This document shows, in pieces, positions 10,016 through 21,622 of a DNA stretch of 64,000 nucleotides. The translations under genes and the position numbers were made by a program. Position 1 is the stretch's first letter. Each line of letters starts with the position of its first letter. This DNA is from Nemertoderma westbladi (lineage: Eukaryota > Xenacoelomorpha > Nemertodermatida > Nemertodermatidae), in the NCBI GenBank assembly GCA_032718475.1, contig JAUCBJ010001762.1, positions 1 to 64,000 of the forward strand, written 5' to 3'. Below the pieces are notes generated by a model, which did not search any database, was not told the origin of the DNA, and was given only the letters and a program-made list of their open reading frames with translations.

Positions 10016-10711
10016 TTATTGGCTGGGTCTAGGGCATTTACCGTAATAATACCCAAAGACGCACGTCTTGTAGGGGAAACGCGAGTGATCTTTCTCCAGC
10101 TTACAATATTCCTCCATCCGTTCGAAGCTATTCGGTACAACAGGTAGCGGTCGATCGGCGGTAAGATACATCATAGGGGAATCGAGCCGTTTGAGTTCTA
10201 CCATGCGGTCATGATGTATACCTTGAGGATATCGAGTTTCTAGATTTTGTTGACTGGCAATATTGAGATATGTTTCTATCAGGAATTCCAGATAATCGTT
10301 GAAGCCGCTGCGTTTATCCGGCTCCTCAACGTCTTCTCTTTCGAGTCTGTTTCGAATAGAATTCTCGTGTTCCATTCTCGGTTTATCGTTCCGCCTCCGC
10401 TGGGTAGGATATTTCAATCGTACCATTTCCCTTTTGGTGTCGACATTGTCCGTATCATGTAAATCGATAGGATGACCAGTAGTTAAGAAGTCCACATACG
10501 TACCATTACGATGCGTATAGCGAGCAGCGAATTTTCTATAGTCCAACTCTCGCGAGAGCTGCACTTGGGACATTGTCGGTTCGATATAACGACCATCGTC
10601 CTCCGCAGCAGTTGGACTAACGTCGCCGCGTATTAAGCTATCAACAAACGCTTGTAAAAGTAGAGTATATCGCTCCCCGATACCAAGACCATCTTCTATC
10701 AACTCCGTCAT
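10016..10711 (-). CDS. Unidentified 231-aa ORF downstream of gag-pol remnant
   Basis: ATG at 10711, stop at 10016. I do not recognise a family. The protein is highly charged and hydrophilic with no signal peptide or membrane segment. The centre is Arg/Asp/Glu-rich, and the end reads KTCVFGYYYGKCPRPSQ, with two Cys spaced C-x8-C as in the first half of a CCCH finger but no further Cys/His. It lies in the same orientation as the Gag-protease ORF and ~1.65 kb downstream of it, near the 3' LTR, where retroelements carry env or accessory genes. It may be a captured host fragment or a diverged accessory protein. An overlapping frame at 9835-10140 may be its frameshifted continuation. Confidence 0.5.
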   Translation of the reverse strand: MTELIEDGLGIGERYTLLLQAFVDSLIRGDVSPTAAEDDGRYIEPTMSQVQLSRELDYRKFAARYTHRNGTYVDFLTTGHPIDLHDTDNVDTKREMVRLKYPTQRRRNDKPRMEHENSIRNRLEREDVEEPDKRSGFNDYLEFLIETYLNIASQQNLETRYPQGIHHDRMVELKRLDSPMMYLTADRPLPVVPNSFERMEEYCKLEKDHSRFPYKTCVFGYYYGKCPRPSQ

Positions 10712-12365
10712 ATCTGCTATATATGAGTTTATCCATATTATAAGGAGTTTATATTTAGGCTAGCGAGCGTCGCTGCCTACTCCAATTAACCCCCGGACAG
10801 TACGAGATCCTCAGCGCCGATGTGTCGTCGCCGCTGTACTTTCGCCAACGACGTAGCCGCACAACGACAACGACAACCGGCACAAGTCACTCGACTGTCC
10901 GTCCCAAAGGCTTAGATGTACTTCAGGTTTTCCTTGGAGAGTTAGGTTACTTTTACGATTGCGACTAGCTACTGTAAACACACCTTAGCAGTAACATTCA
11001 CCTATAAACTCACAAATACCACACAACTGGTCACAACTACGCACATTCGGGCCATTTGTCCGTTAGTCAATGCCTTCCAGAATGTCACTGTATTATTATG
11101 TATCCTTGGATACTAGCAGTGCGCTATTTATTCCCTATGCTATTCAATGGGACAAGCTTTCTATTGTTCTTTTAACTCAATTCTAATTCTAGCGTGGTTG
11201 TTGCTATGGTGACATTATGCAAAGCTAGCGGTAGAATTAGGGTGATTCCAATGCATACAGATCTGGGATGTTATTTAATAGTATTCTTTAATAGTCAATG
11301 TTCGGTTTTATACATGACTTTATGAATTTTATCGGCTATTGACTATGTTTGGGAGACTTTCACACACTCATACGCATGATAAAATAAATCTCCGCTCCCT
11401 TGATCTATTAATTAATGGAATTTTGGGAATGTTATAAATTGCGTAAAAATGGCAATTTATTAAATTCATTAAAAGGCATGAATTTAAATTGATTCCCTGA
11501 AATTTTATTATTTGATAATTAAATGGACATATTTGGATTCCAGAACATGTCTGGGGACACAAGATCCTTAATTCTATGACAATTGTCTTTTTAAGAATAT
11601 CGGTAAATGCTACGATATCTTAATTGACTAGAATTGTTGAAGGATCTGAATTTTACAGATTTTGACTTATTAGATTTGCAAATATTAAATAATTAATATT
11701 TGAGATGGGCACCGATTTATTCCAGAACTTGTCTGGGGACGTTAACCACTGATTCTAGAATTTGTCTTTCAAGTATATCGGTGGGTGCCGCGATATCTTA
11801 ATCGACTAGAATTACAGATGGTCAAAAGGTTTAACAGATTTATGTGCGTTTTACGCTACTGTTAGAGGGACATCACGCTACTATATGTATTATTTAATAT
11901 ACGGTATGAGAGCAATATCGCACGAAGCAATGTCAGTGTGAAGAGGCAAGTCGTTTCCAAGGTCTACCCAGAGCTTGGTTTAGCCGAGACACGAGGATCT
12001 GAACTTTGCATTCCTAATACTCTGCCTACCAATAATACTTAAATATAGTAGTGGCTTTATTGTACTTTAATAAGTACGGACATTTCATCTTACTGTAGTT
12101 ACGTATTTGTAATGTAATACGGACAGTAAGGAAAAAAGAGGAAAAGAATTATTTCTTGTCGTCGCATTAAATATAATATATACGTAATTAAGTAATAAAC
12201 GCGAATATATATTGCACTAATCTACTAAATAATCGCTAAAATAACATTCTACTGAATAAAATTAAAGAAAACGATTATAATAAAATTACATAGTAATACA
12301 TACATAAATATAAAAATAATAAAATAATATAAAATAATAGAGTCACACACCCACTCCATATGTTG
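10712..12365 (-). other. Internal non-coding region with imperfect duplication
   Basis: No pol sequence is recognised. An imperfect duplication of ~180 bp period is visible: TTCCAGAAC[A/T]TGTCTGGGGAC occurs near 11539 and 11720, each followed ~60-80 nt later by a TATCGGT...CGATATCTTAAT block. The rest is AT-rich. Confidence 0.5.
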
Positions 12366-15300
12366 CTACGTTATGGAGTCCCTAGATGTTTGAAGGATTA
12401 GGGAGGTGGTCGTGGGAAGAGAATCTTGCCTTCCACAGTTTCCGGAGAGTCCTCCATTCCCTTCCGGTAAACACAAACGACCGACTGGGTGATTGAGTCG
12501 CTGCATCCCGAATACAATTCCAGGTTTCCTCTTCGTCCTGGAATAGTGACGATAGAAACATCGCTCAAAGTATATGACGGCGTTACAAAGCCGATTCCAG
12601 GAGCTATAGTGGTCCGTCGCTCCCTGCAGGAGAGGTAAGAGTCCCTGCGAGACGTCTGATGTTCCAGAGCTCCAATCGCTCCCTCTGATCTTCATGAAGG
12701 ATCCACTCGCGGTGGGGAGGTCCAGATCCACGGCGTCGTCCCTGGCAATATGTAATACCGACAGATCTATCCCGGGTTCAAATAACTCCGCTCCACCCGT
12801 CCAGGTTTTAGGTTTAACTTTCTCCGCTCCCTTGGCTGGTCTAATCTCAGTCGGAGTAAGATGGGGAGACCATTCATCCTCCTTACTCAGGAAGTCGGGT
12901 TCACCTAACCGGTCTGTAGTATCTGTCAGTTCTTGAGGAGTTGCTCCTCTGGAAGCGATGTCAGTTGGATTAAACTTCTTGGGGCAATATCTCCATTGAT
13001 CTACATTGGAGCTAAGATTGTCATTATCTGAGGAGTGTGGTGTTCCCTCAGTTGGGTCGTCTCCCTCACTAGTATCATCTTCCCATTCACTCACCTGGCA
13101 GATGCGATCTTGAAGCAGTCTTTCTCTGAGCGTTCTTCGGGAAGGTCCAGTAAGGTACCAACCTACTCTAGTTCTTACCGCATAGGTCTGAAGTGGTTGC
13201 GGTTGAGCAGGTCGTTTCTCCAATGTCACCAGCGCCTCATGCGCGTTTTGACCGATTAATATTTGTACTCCAGGATAATCGGTGTCGAATCTAGGAATGT
13301 TAAGTCGTTGGGCATGATCATCTTCGTCCCAATTATAAGGTTCCACTTGGGTGGTAGCGAAGTTCTTTATTGCCACCATTTTGACTGACCTCATACTGTA
13401 TTCTCCTAGTTTATCCTGTGGAGTGGACAACTCACCTATATAATAGTCGGCAGCTACAGTAGAATTCCAAACCTGCATGATCCCTGACATGTTTAGCTTG
13501 GTTCGGAACTTGGGTTGTCCAGCAAAGATGACTTCGGTTAGTTCTTTATCGATGAATGTTCCTGTGCTACCGGAGTCCAGGAGGGCGTTCACTATATAGC
13601 TCTTCTGAGGTCCGTGGACCCGTAACTGGACTACATGAAATTCTCGGATTCCTATATTGGAAGTTGGCGCTTTCCAAGATGGTTGTTGATCTGAAGTAGT
13701 TAGGGTGAGGTCGCTGTCTGTGTCTTTCTCATACATGAGTGCTCGATACACTGCGGTGGTGTTTATTAAGTAACAGGATTCGTTTTCGTCGGAGAATTCG
13801 TCCGTATAGAATCCTTCCCACTCAGAACTTTGGTCAGTGTCGTTCACATCACTGAATTGTACATGTAGTTCGGACTCACTTACCTGACTCGGGCTGTTTC
13901 GTTCGAATTCCGTGTGCAACAAGATATGATGTTTTGCGCCGCACTTTGCACACCTTGCGTCGGAGTAACAGGTTCGCCGTCGGTGTCCTCGTCTGAGGCA
14001 ATTATAACACAACCGCTTATCCCACATGACTTCACGTCTATCCTTTAGTGATTTCCTCAGGAATTTATCACACGCATTTAAACGGTGGGGCCCGTCGCAC
14101 AGCACACATTTCGGCTTGATGTTACTTACTTTAACCTGTGCTATGTGGTGCACACTTGTTCTTTCCTCGGGCTTTCTCACCTGAATTCTTTTAGGAGACG
14201 TAGGAAGGGTTTTTTGTACCGGTTCCCTTCTGTCATTGGGTCGAGACTCGGATTTACTTACCTGATCTTTAGGCATTTTATTGACATAATAAGATCTGTC
14301 AGTGTCTTTCCCGCTGTCCTCTCCTTGAGAAGTTTGGCTTTCACCGTCGTCGGTATAACATACTGGTGTTACCCTTCTCCTAGAAACGGGTTTCTCACTT
14401 ACCTTGTTTTCCAATGTCTTCTCTCTGGACTGCCTTAGGAGCTGTAATTTCACTTCTCTATCTAAGAATGACATGAGATCAGTCATGGTAGGGTCTCGTC
14501 GTTGTTGTTCCATCATATATAACACCTTCTTGTCCCAGCGTGTACCTACTCCACCCTTGGGCAAAGTAGATGCTAAGGCTCCTACAACCATAGAATTCTG
14601 GTATTCATGAGACTTACCTAACCAATCTAGTTGTCTACAGATCTCCTGAATCTCATCGGAAAACTCTATAATCCCGCTGCTAAGAAACTTTCGGGGCGCC
14701 ATTAATTTCGCATATAAATACCTAGCTATGTTAGTCCTATTACCATACCTGATGTTTAGTGTATCCCAAACTTGTCTTAATCCATCTGGATGTCCAATAA
14801 ATTTTAACGCCATTGACTTGGGAGGTCCTTCCAAACATTCGATGAGGAATCTAAGTTTCTCTCCGTTAGATAGTACAGAGTTCTGTATGTTATCTTTATA
14901 ATATTCATTAAAAGGTAACCATTTCATCTCATCTCCATTGAACTTGACGATCTCTCCCACCTTTACCGCTTGCCGGGCTTCGGTTCTAGCCATTTGACGC
15001 GTAAAACTTTCTTGAGCCATCGTATTATTGAATATAGAATTATCGGTATATAAATTTCTCGGATTATGATCAGGTCTATATGGAATATTATTATCAACAG
15101 GTTTATAATTACCCTGAATAGGGTTTACTATAGGAGTTTCTACTTCACTAGCAGTATAGATGCGTGTAGGCTCCACACCTTGCGCATGAAATACTTCAGA
15201 CCTAACGGGTTGACACATTGTTACAGGGGGTGGTATTATACCCCTTTGTATGTTCACTAATTTATCGCATTCTAACGCGATACTTTGCTGCACCTTTTGC

Positions 15301-15797
15301 AACTCTAACCTACTTTCCCTTACTGTTCCCTTGAGCTGCTGAACAGTCTCTTCCATTTCCCGGACCTGCTGAGAGGAGCACAAACAGTGTTCCCTCAGCT
15401 GCTCGAGCAGGAGACCCATCTCCCGTCGTCCCTCAGCTACCCACTCAACCGCCGAAGCGGGAGTCACCAACGTTGTAGCGGGCGAGCGAGAGACGATGGG
15501 CGATAAATTCTTAATATCTCGCTCGGCGTCCAGGATGGGTTCGGACTCGGGAACAGTCCTACTGGGCACAGGTAGTTTAGTACTGTACAAAGGGAATTTA
15601 TAGGCAGGTTCTGGGAGTACAGGTGTCTCTATCTTTCTTTCCGCTTCTACTGTTGCCATTGCCTCTGCCGCTTTTCTTTTCGCTTCTGCTGTTGCCATTG
15701 CCTCTGCCATCTTCCTTTCAAGACCCTGTCCAAGTCTAAGGCTGATTCTAACACCTTCCAAAAGACTATCTGACAGTGCCCGTTTTGTGTCAGACAT
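12366..15797 (-). CDS. BEL/Pao Gag-protease fused in frame to an RNase H/integrase linker remnant
   Basis: 1143 aa from an ATG at 15797 with A at -3. Domains in order: N-terminal helical repeats (two MATxEAxRK-type copies, ~31-55); coiled-coil region ~115-185; DUF1759-type Gag ~285-455; zinc knuckles C564-x2-C-x4-H-x4-C and C597-x2-C-x4-H-x4-C plus a third CX2CX3HX4H ending ~628; aspartyl protease with LLDSGS at 739-744; and the protease-distal GWYLTGP at 879-885. At ~905-932 the protein jumps to WRYCPKKFNPTDIASRG, which in BEL/Pao elements lies after RNase H. The RT and RNase H (normally several hundred residues) are therefore removed without losing the frame. After ~1080 the sequence stops resembling the family and is probably frameshifted. 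Gag and protease motifs are intact, so it may still make virus-like particles. Confidence 0.85.
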   Translation of the reverse strand: MSDTKRALSDSLLEGVRISLRLGQGLERKMAEAMATAEAKRKAAEAMATVEAERKIETPVLPEPAYKFPLYSTKLPVPSRTVPESEPILDAERDIKNLSPIVSRSPATTLVTPASAVEWVAEGRREMGLLLEQLREHCLCSSQQVREMEETVQQLKGTVRESRLELQKVQQSIALECDKLVNIQRGIIPPPVTMCQPVRSEVFHAQGVEPTRIYTASEVETPIVNPIQGNYKPVDNNIPYRPDHNPRNLYTDNSIFNNTMAQESFTRQMARTEARQAVKVGEIVKFNGDEMKWLPFNEYYKDNIQNSVLSNGEKLRFLIECLEGPPKSMALKFIGHPDGLRQVWDTLNIRYGNRTNIARYLYAKLMAPRKFLSSGIIEFSDEIQEICRQLDWLGKSHEYQNSMVVGALASTLPKGGVGTRWDKKVLYMMEQQRRDPTMTDLMSFLDREVKLQLLRQSREKTLENKVSEKPVSRRRVTPVCYTDDGESQTSQGEDSGKDTDRSYYVNKMPKDQVSKSESRPNDRREPVQKTLPTSPKRIQVRKPEERTSVHHIAQVKVSNIKPKCVLCDGPHRLNACDKFLRKSLKDRREVMWDKRLCYNCLRRGHRRRTCYSDARCAKCGAKHHILLHTEFERNSPSQVSESELHVQFSDVNDTDQSSEWEGFYTDEFSDENESCYLINTTAVYRALMYEKDTDSDLTLTTSDQQPSWKAPTSNIGIREFHVVQLRVHGPQKSYIVNALLDSGSTGTFIDKELTEVIFAGQPKFRTKLNMSGIMQVWNSTVAADYYIGELSTPQDKLGEYSMRSVKMVAIKNFATTQVEPYNWDEDDHAQRLNIPRFDTDYPGVQILIGQNAHEALVTLEKRPAQPQPLQTYAVRTRVGWYLTGPSRRTLRERLLQDRICQVSEWEDDTSEGDDPTEGTPHSSDNDNLSSNVDQWRYCPKKFNPTDIASRGATPQELTDTTDRLGEPDFLSKEDEWSPHLTPTEIRPAKGAEKVKPKTWTGGAELFEPGIDLSVLHIARDDAVDLDLPTASGSFMKIRGSDWSSGTSDVSQGLLPLLQGATDHYSSWNRLCNAVIYFERCFYRHYSRTKRKPGIVFGMQRLNHPVGRLCLPEGNGGLSGNCGRQDSLPTTTSLILQTSRDSIT

Positions 15798-15928
15798 TTT
15801 TGTTTGTACAGTTGAATGCCTACTGCTATATTACAGTCTAAGCAAGTCTAGTAATTCAGTATTAACTGCTAGCCTAGTAATTAATTACCGATACTGCTAC
15901 TCAGTGTAGCGTGACATATATAATATAT

Positions 15929-16310
15929 TAGAATACCGGTATGCTTATAGTATATATAACTATTATTACAGACTAGGTTTATCACAGAATACCGGTATAA
16001 TTTTAGCACAAATATATATAAATATATAATAGGCCTATCGGAATACCGGTATACAGCTTACAGTTTGTAGTATATATAATTCTGGACTAGAATTAATTAC
16101 AAGTACCGGTATAATTTCAGCCTAAATTTATAGAAATAAAGATAATAGGCCTATCGTAAATACCGGTATGCAGTTTACACTTACAGTGTATATATATAAG
16201 TATAATTACAAACTAGAATTAATTACAGAATACCGGTATGATTTCAACCTAAAATTTATAGAAATAAATATAATAAGCCTATTGTAAATACCGGTATATC
16301 AATTATTTTA
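15929..16310. repeat. Tandem repeat (~122 bp units) in the 5' leader
   Basis: About three units, each containing an AATACCGGTAT-like block and ATAGGCCTATCG (near 16028, 16149 and 16274). The array lies just upstream of the Gag start on the minus strand. It may form structured leader RNA. Confidence 0.7.
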
Positions 16311-17226
16311 AATAACTGAATTTCTGAATTTCAAGGGTTACTTGGTTACCTTACTTACTTTATTACCGTTATTTGAGCAGTAATCCAACTGATATTGAGA
16401 CCTAATGGTTGTATGGCAGGCCTACTATTTATAAATCGTTTGAGTTGATTTATAATATATATATACCCGTTTTAATGGGTTTTGTCAATGTTTGAAATAA
16501 ATGTTATTATTTCTGGGGAGTAATCACTACACAAAGCGGTGCGCTTTCAGTGAAGTGTTACTTATAGGACACTAAAACAAATAATTCTAATTTACCTAAG
16601 TTACTTAATACTACAAATTACGTACAATTCGGGTTGAGATTACAATCTCTAAATAAACACAAAAATTTACAAAAACACAAAATACGAATTTTTAGGGTAA
16701 TTTTACAAGAAGTCTACAAACCAGCCTAACAAAGGGTTAGAAATCTGGTTATTACAACGGACAGGGTACTACGGTATTTGAAAATAATAAGTAGTAGTAA
16801 ATACACTGCGTTGTCTAGATAGGAAAATACCACCGCCTGACGACCTATAGCCGTATCGCTATAGGTTCTACGTTATGTATCACGGAGTGTTCCTACCTAG
16901 AAGTTAATAGAGCTAATCGAATGTGCCTATCAACCACTTTACAACACAAATATAATGCCTACACTAATTATTTTCGGAAAGCACTGTACACTAAACCCTA
17001 AATTAGGTACGAGTACTTGTACAACAGATAATCAGTAATTAAATATACTTGAACAGCTAAAAGAACCACGGCATCTGCTGGAGTGACCGATGCACAAAAT
17101 CACCAGTCTTTACCTACGCCGAGCAGTACCGGGGTTAATTTAACTATAGCGGTATGTATAACAAACACAATTACTGTAGGAACAAACTTGGGGAATGAAT
17201 GTTGCGAATAATCGCATAAACTCTGA
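16311..17226. other. 5' leader of the element, no gene
   Basis: AT-rich non-coding sequence between the two leader tandem arrays. Nothing further is recognised. Confidence 0.5.
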
Positions 17227-17805
17227 ATAATAAATATTACGCTACGCGTACAAACTACTCAAACAAAATGCAGACCGAACACTGACAGACTACTATCAAG
17301 CCTAAACAAACTACAGGACATGCAGACTCCGAAATGATTAGGGAGTATGCGCTCTAACCCAGTAGTGCGACTTATTCTTTAGTTGGGGGTTTACCTTACA
17401 GCGTTCGCTGCCCCTACTTCCTAACCATACTTAATCGGACAAGTGATCTACACACGCTGCAATCCGTTCAGACCTAATAACAGCCAGACAACTATCCAGC
17501 CTACAAATTATCTAAATAAATATTATACGCTACCCGTACAGACTTACACAAACAAAGTACAGACTAAACGATGGCAGACTACTCTCAAGCCTAAATAAAC
17601 TACAGGACATGCAGACTCCGAAATGATTAGGGAGTATGCGCTCTAACCCAGTAGTGCGACTTATTCTTTAGTTGGGGGTTTACCTTACAGCGTTCGCTGC
17701 CCCTACTGCCTAATCGTACTTAATCGGACAGATGATCTACACACACTGCAATTCGTTCGGACTTAACAGTAATCAGACAACAGCTCAGCCTACAAATCGT
17801 CTGTA
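17227..17805. repeat. Two tandem copies of a ~290-bp unit in the 5' leader
   Basis: A block containing CTACAGGACATGCAGACTCC at ~17311 recurs at ~17600, and a long identical stretch follows in both. Unit length is ~289 bp. The array lies between the 5' LTR and gag, where packaging signals usually sit. Confidence 0.75.
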
Positions 17806-18082
17806 CAATCTGATCAGGTTTACACGCCTTCTGTTCAATACTGGCCTACAAATAAATAAAACTTGACAGAAATAAGTAAAAATCTCAATAAAAAACCAGG
17901 GCTGCAGTCCCTGATTAATTATTAAGGCCTACCGGTATATAACTATCAAAATCGAATAATACTGCTGTACCTGTACTGCTGTAGGTACCGGTCCGGGTGG
18001 TTAGGTAGTCAGGCCTACTGGGTACCGGTTGCCGGTACTTCAGCTTTATTGCCTACTGCAATACAGAAGCTATATCCGTTAT

Positions 18083-19308
18083 TGTTCGCGCTTTCAGACC
18101 TTTGGCAGTTTAACCCGCCAAATTAGGATGTCTTCTAGATAATAAATCACCTTTAGCCTATGACAAGTATTTAATTCACTACACTAGTCGAAACCAATCT
18201 GTGCGCGATCATTCACCCGTTGGATATACCCGGGAGATTGGGTTCGACGGCTTAATTTTATTGCTATGTAAGCCTAATGTATTATTCGACTGACAGTATT
18301 ATATAATCTCTGACAATATTATTCACCTTCGGGAAATATTAACAGTTCCTTTAGGACGTGGCGCTTTATCTATATAAACAGAGTTATGACTTAAACTACT
18401 CACAACGATATGGCTTAGTTACAATTCACATATATGGCGCATTCTTTAGGAAATGCTTCGTTATCAGTCTCACTCATACACAATGCTGCACAATACTGCA
18501 CACTGATCTGCCGATCTTCACTGATTTTAGTCACATATAAAAGGAACACGGACCGAATCATGTAGGGTCTATCAAATAACATTAGATTCACTTCAAACCA
18601 CTTTAACATAAGTCACAATCGTTTATCTGTAACCCTTCTCTCTTACCTTCGGTATATCAAGAATATTGGGTTTTCGGGGTTATTTGTCGTTATTCCAAAT
18701 ATAATAATTCATCAACCATATTATGAAGAACTGACAGCAAATAGCAGTATAACAATATAAAAGTATGCACAGTGTTACACAGTATGCAGTGTATGCAGTA
18801 CTGCAGTATGCAGTATGCAGTATGCAGACATCAGACATCAGTATGCAATATGCAGATAACGGATATATGTCCTTATAATTAAGCCTACTAGTGTAGGACT
18901 AAAAACTGAAAACACGGAGGTGCCAAAAGCCGGTTCTTAGGCTCTGGGCAAAACATAACACTGAACTACTGAGTTTCTGTATACACCTCCAACACAGAGA
19001 CAACAAACGCTCTGATTGGTCAACCTGAACAACGAGAGAACAAAGAAACAAAGAAACGTCGACGTGGCAATATCAGCTGCTAGCCGTCGTCATGGTAGCG
19101 ACACTGTTTTCAAGAGTATCGAGCTTTTACGTCACGGAATTACGGATTATGTCCTCTAAAGTACAAATACAGAAGAAATAGCTTTTATGTCCGCTAAAAC
19201 ACCAGTACAGCAAGGACACGGCCTTTTTATGCCTGGTAAACCAACTACAGAGTATTTTACGGGAAAAATAAGGAAAAATAACCGGACAATTCAGCAAAAG
19301 CTTTTACA
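18083..19308 (-). repeat. 5' LTR of the 11.4-kb element
   Basis: 1226 bp and near-identical to 7886-9111. In the element's own orientation it starts at 19308 and ends at 18083. The right target-site duplication CAAAC is at 19309-19313. Confidence 0.92.
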
Positions 19309-19313
19309 CAAAC

Positions 19314-19828
19314 TTTACTTATTCCACAACCACTCGTTTACCAGGAAACACATAATTACACTTCTGAAAACAATACATACAAATTATTAAATATGGAATT
19401 ATTATATAGAATTGTCCGGGACCAAATTAAATTGGTACTAAATACACCATGATCCGTAATATAGTGTACTTTTCTGATGACACGGACAGTGGATGGACAC
19501 CCCCCCCCCCCCCAGATTTTCCTACAAATGTTTATCATATCGCTTGAAATTTGAAACACAATTAGTTCCACTCACCGTGGTTGTTACCATGAAGCCGGAA
19601 TTTTCTATTTCGCCTTTAAATTTTTTTTATAAGCGTTTTAAAAAAGTGTCTTTTGCGAAATCGCACCATCCGTATCATTGTCATTCTTCAAATTAGTCGT
19701 AATTAATTTCATATCAATAGAAAGCTTGAGTTGCAAGGATTCCAAATATGTAGCAATGTTTCAATTTAGTTGAGAAACAGCTGAGATATAGGCGTTCAAA
19801 GATTACACGAATTATCGTTCGCTGCAGC
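19314..19828. other. No gene; C-rich tract
   Basis: Flanking DNA with a 14-nt C run (19500-19513). Nothing else is recognised. Confidence 0.5.
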
Positions 19829-20448
19829 TCAGAATCACTAGAGGGAGCCCAACGGCTCCTCAGCTCATTAGAACATGCTGCTTCTAGTGTTGGTCTTTTT
19901 GTTAATTCCAAAAAGACGAAAATTTTGACAGTTAACTTTGAAAGTCCTTAGCAAGTCTCTGATCGGATGAGCACAAAGGATGGTATGTTTGAGCATGTGG
20001 ACGACTTCTGTTACCTGGGATCATGGATCCGGAAGTCAGGTGAGGACCTTCGAATACGTAAGGGAAAGGCAATGGCAGCCTTAATTAAATTGGCTTTCTA
20101 GGATTTGGAAGTCACACAGAATTAATCGGAAACTTAAGGTCCGATTATTTAGAGCAGCAGTAGTTCCAGTACTCCTCTATGGGAGTCCATGCTGGGCTCT
20201 AACTGCTGAGGACATCAAATCTATGGATGGCAGATTCACAAGAATGCTACGCCGGGCTGTATCAAGTAAAATGCACACATCTCCAACCAGGCACTATATA
20301 ACTTTTGAGTTGTCTCATTGGTTCCACCAAGCTGACACTAGAACAAAGCCGCCTCCGCTTTGCAGGACATTGCTTTTGCTGTGAGGATCAGCCAGTGCAT
20401 AATCTTGTGCTTTGGTGGCCTCATGGGGTGAATAAGCATGGTGGACAG
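19829..20448 (+). pseudogene. Fragment of LINE2 reverse transcriptase (C-terminal part)
   Basis: Homologous to 44370-45004 of the LINE2 copy. It starts within the RT region following FADD and stops at GGTGGACAG. It carries internal stops and small indels, and is more diverged than the other LINE2 copies in the window. It is cut at both ends, with no tail or target duplication visible. A short tandem duplication of a TATGGTTTCTATGT block follows (20449-20490). Confidence 0.8.
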
Positions 20449-20490
20449 TATGGTTTCTATGTAGTAGTATGGTTTCTATGTGGTAGTATT

Positions 20491-21622
20491 GTTTTTGGAA
20501 TACGACTTTGCGACTTGGTTTATATTCGAATTTGGTTTATCATAAATAATGTGCGATATTAATAATAATTAAAACACTTTGTATACTAACACTTAAAAAG
20601 GTCCCAGGGCGGCAGAGTGCCGCCTTTTCATATTTTATCCTGACACCCACGGCGGCACCGCCTTGTCATATTGCTTGAAGGGATTCCTTTTATTGGTTTG
20701 AGGGTTCTTTAAATTACATAATTTATGAAATCACATTAAATTCAATTTCTATTTAGCCAATAAATTATGTTACAAATTATAAAAGCGGCAGGTTGGTTCA
20801 AAGTCAAACTATTATAAGTTTCGAAAAAGGTTAAAGACGGCAGTATGTGCCGCGTTTGGAGGTTGGATAAGTAGTAATTTTGTTATCCTCGCCTCTTTAT
20901 ATAAAAATCTCTGGTACGATAAGAAAATAAACCTTGATCCGATTAAATTTAATTCTCCTGGTCCCTTTGAGGAAAAATTTGTGTAATTTTCTTTGGTGTA
21001 CAACGCGTTAAACCAGCTGCTCTCCAATTAATTGGTTTTCCAAAACGTTTCATTGACTTGGTTTATTTAATATGTTAAAAAGGAAAATTCTTATGATTTA
21101 TTCGGCAGGTTCAAACAACCCTCCCATCTCCAAATCCGCTCCTAAATCCGCTGTTAAATGAATAACTAGATTTGAATAAATAAAAAGTTGTCGCAAGATA
21201 AAGGAATGGAGCTGTTGTGTAACTCCTTTACAAACTGAGACTCACATTTTTTAACAAACCATATCTTAATAACTTACATTTAACATATTACGTCATTATT
21301 TGATTGGCTTTAAATTTTACCATTTAAAAGTCTGTTTGGTAAAATTTACAATTTTACCAAATTTTACCATATTTTTCATTCATAAATTGCATGCTCATGG
21401 TATTGTTTAAAGTTGCTAACTTTGGATATGACATTACAAAGTACAAAAATAATTGAAATACAAAAACTAATTGAGAAAGTTGATTAGTTTTTGAATAGTT
21501 TTTAAATAATATATATATTATATATTTTTTTTCAATATAATAATATATTCTATGTTTGTCATGCAGATGTGTTATCTATGTTTGGAGTGGGAGAAAATGT
21601 CTGCGAAATAAATAATTTTCAG
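20491..21622. other. No recognised gene
   Basis: AT-rich. Small GC-rich hairpin-like GGCGGCA...TGCCGCC motifs occur around 20610-20640 and 20820-20850. If the exon at 21623 is real, this may be intron or upstream sequence of that host gene. Confidence 0.4.

Larger units (their letters stand above)
7886..19308 (-). mobile_element. Complete 11.4-kb BEL/Pao LTR retrotransposon lacking RT and integrase
   Basis: Two 1226-bp direct repeats (7886-9111 and 18083-19308) begin TGTTCGCGC and end TTTTACA. They differ at four positions that I could count (about 0.3%) with no length change. The 5-bp sequence CAAAC lies immediately outside both ends (7881-7885 and 19309-19313), as expected for a target-site duplication. 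The ORFs and a purine-rich stretch ending GGGAGCGG before the left LTR put the element on the minus strand. The low LTR divergence indicates a recent insertion. Pol is largely absent, so the element probably depends on enzymes from elsewhere. No clear tRNA primer-binding site (TGG...) follows the 5' LTR. Confidence 0.92.
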
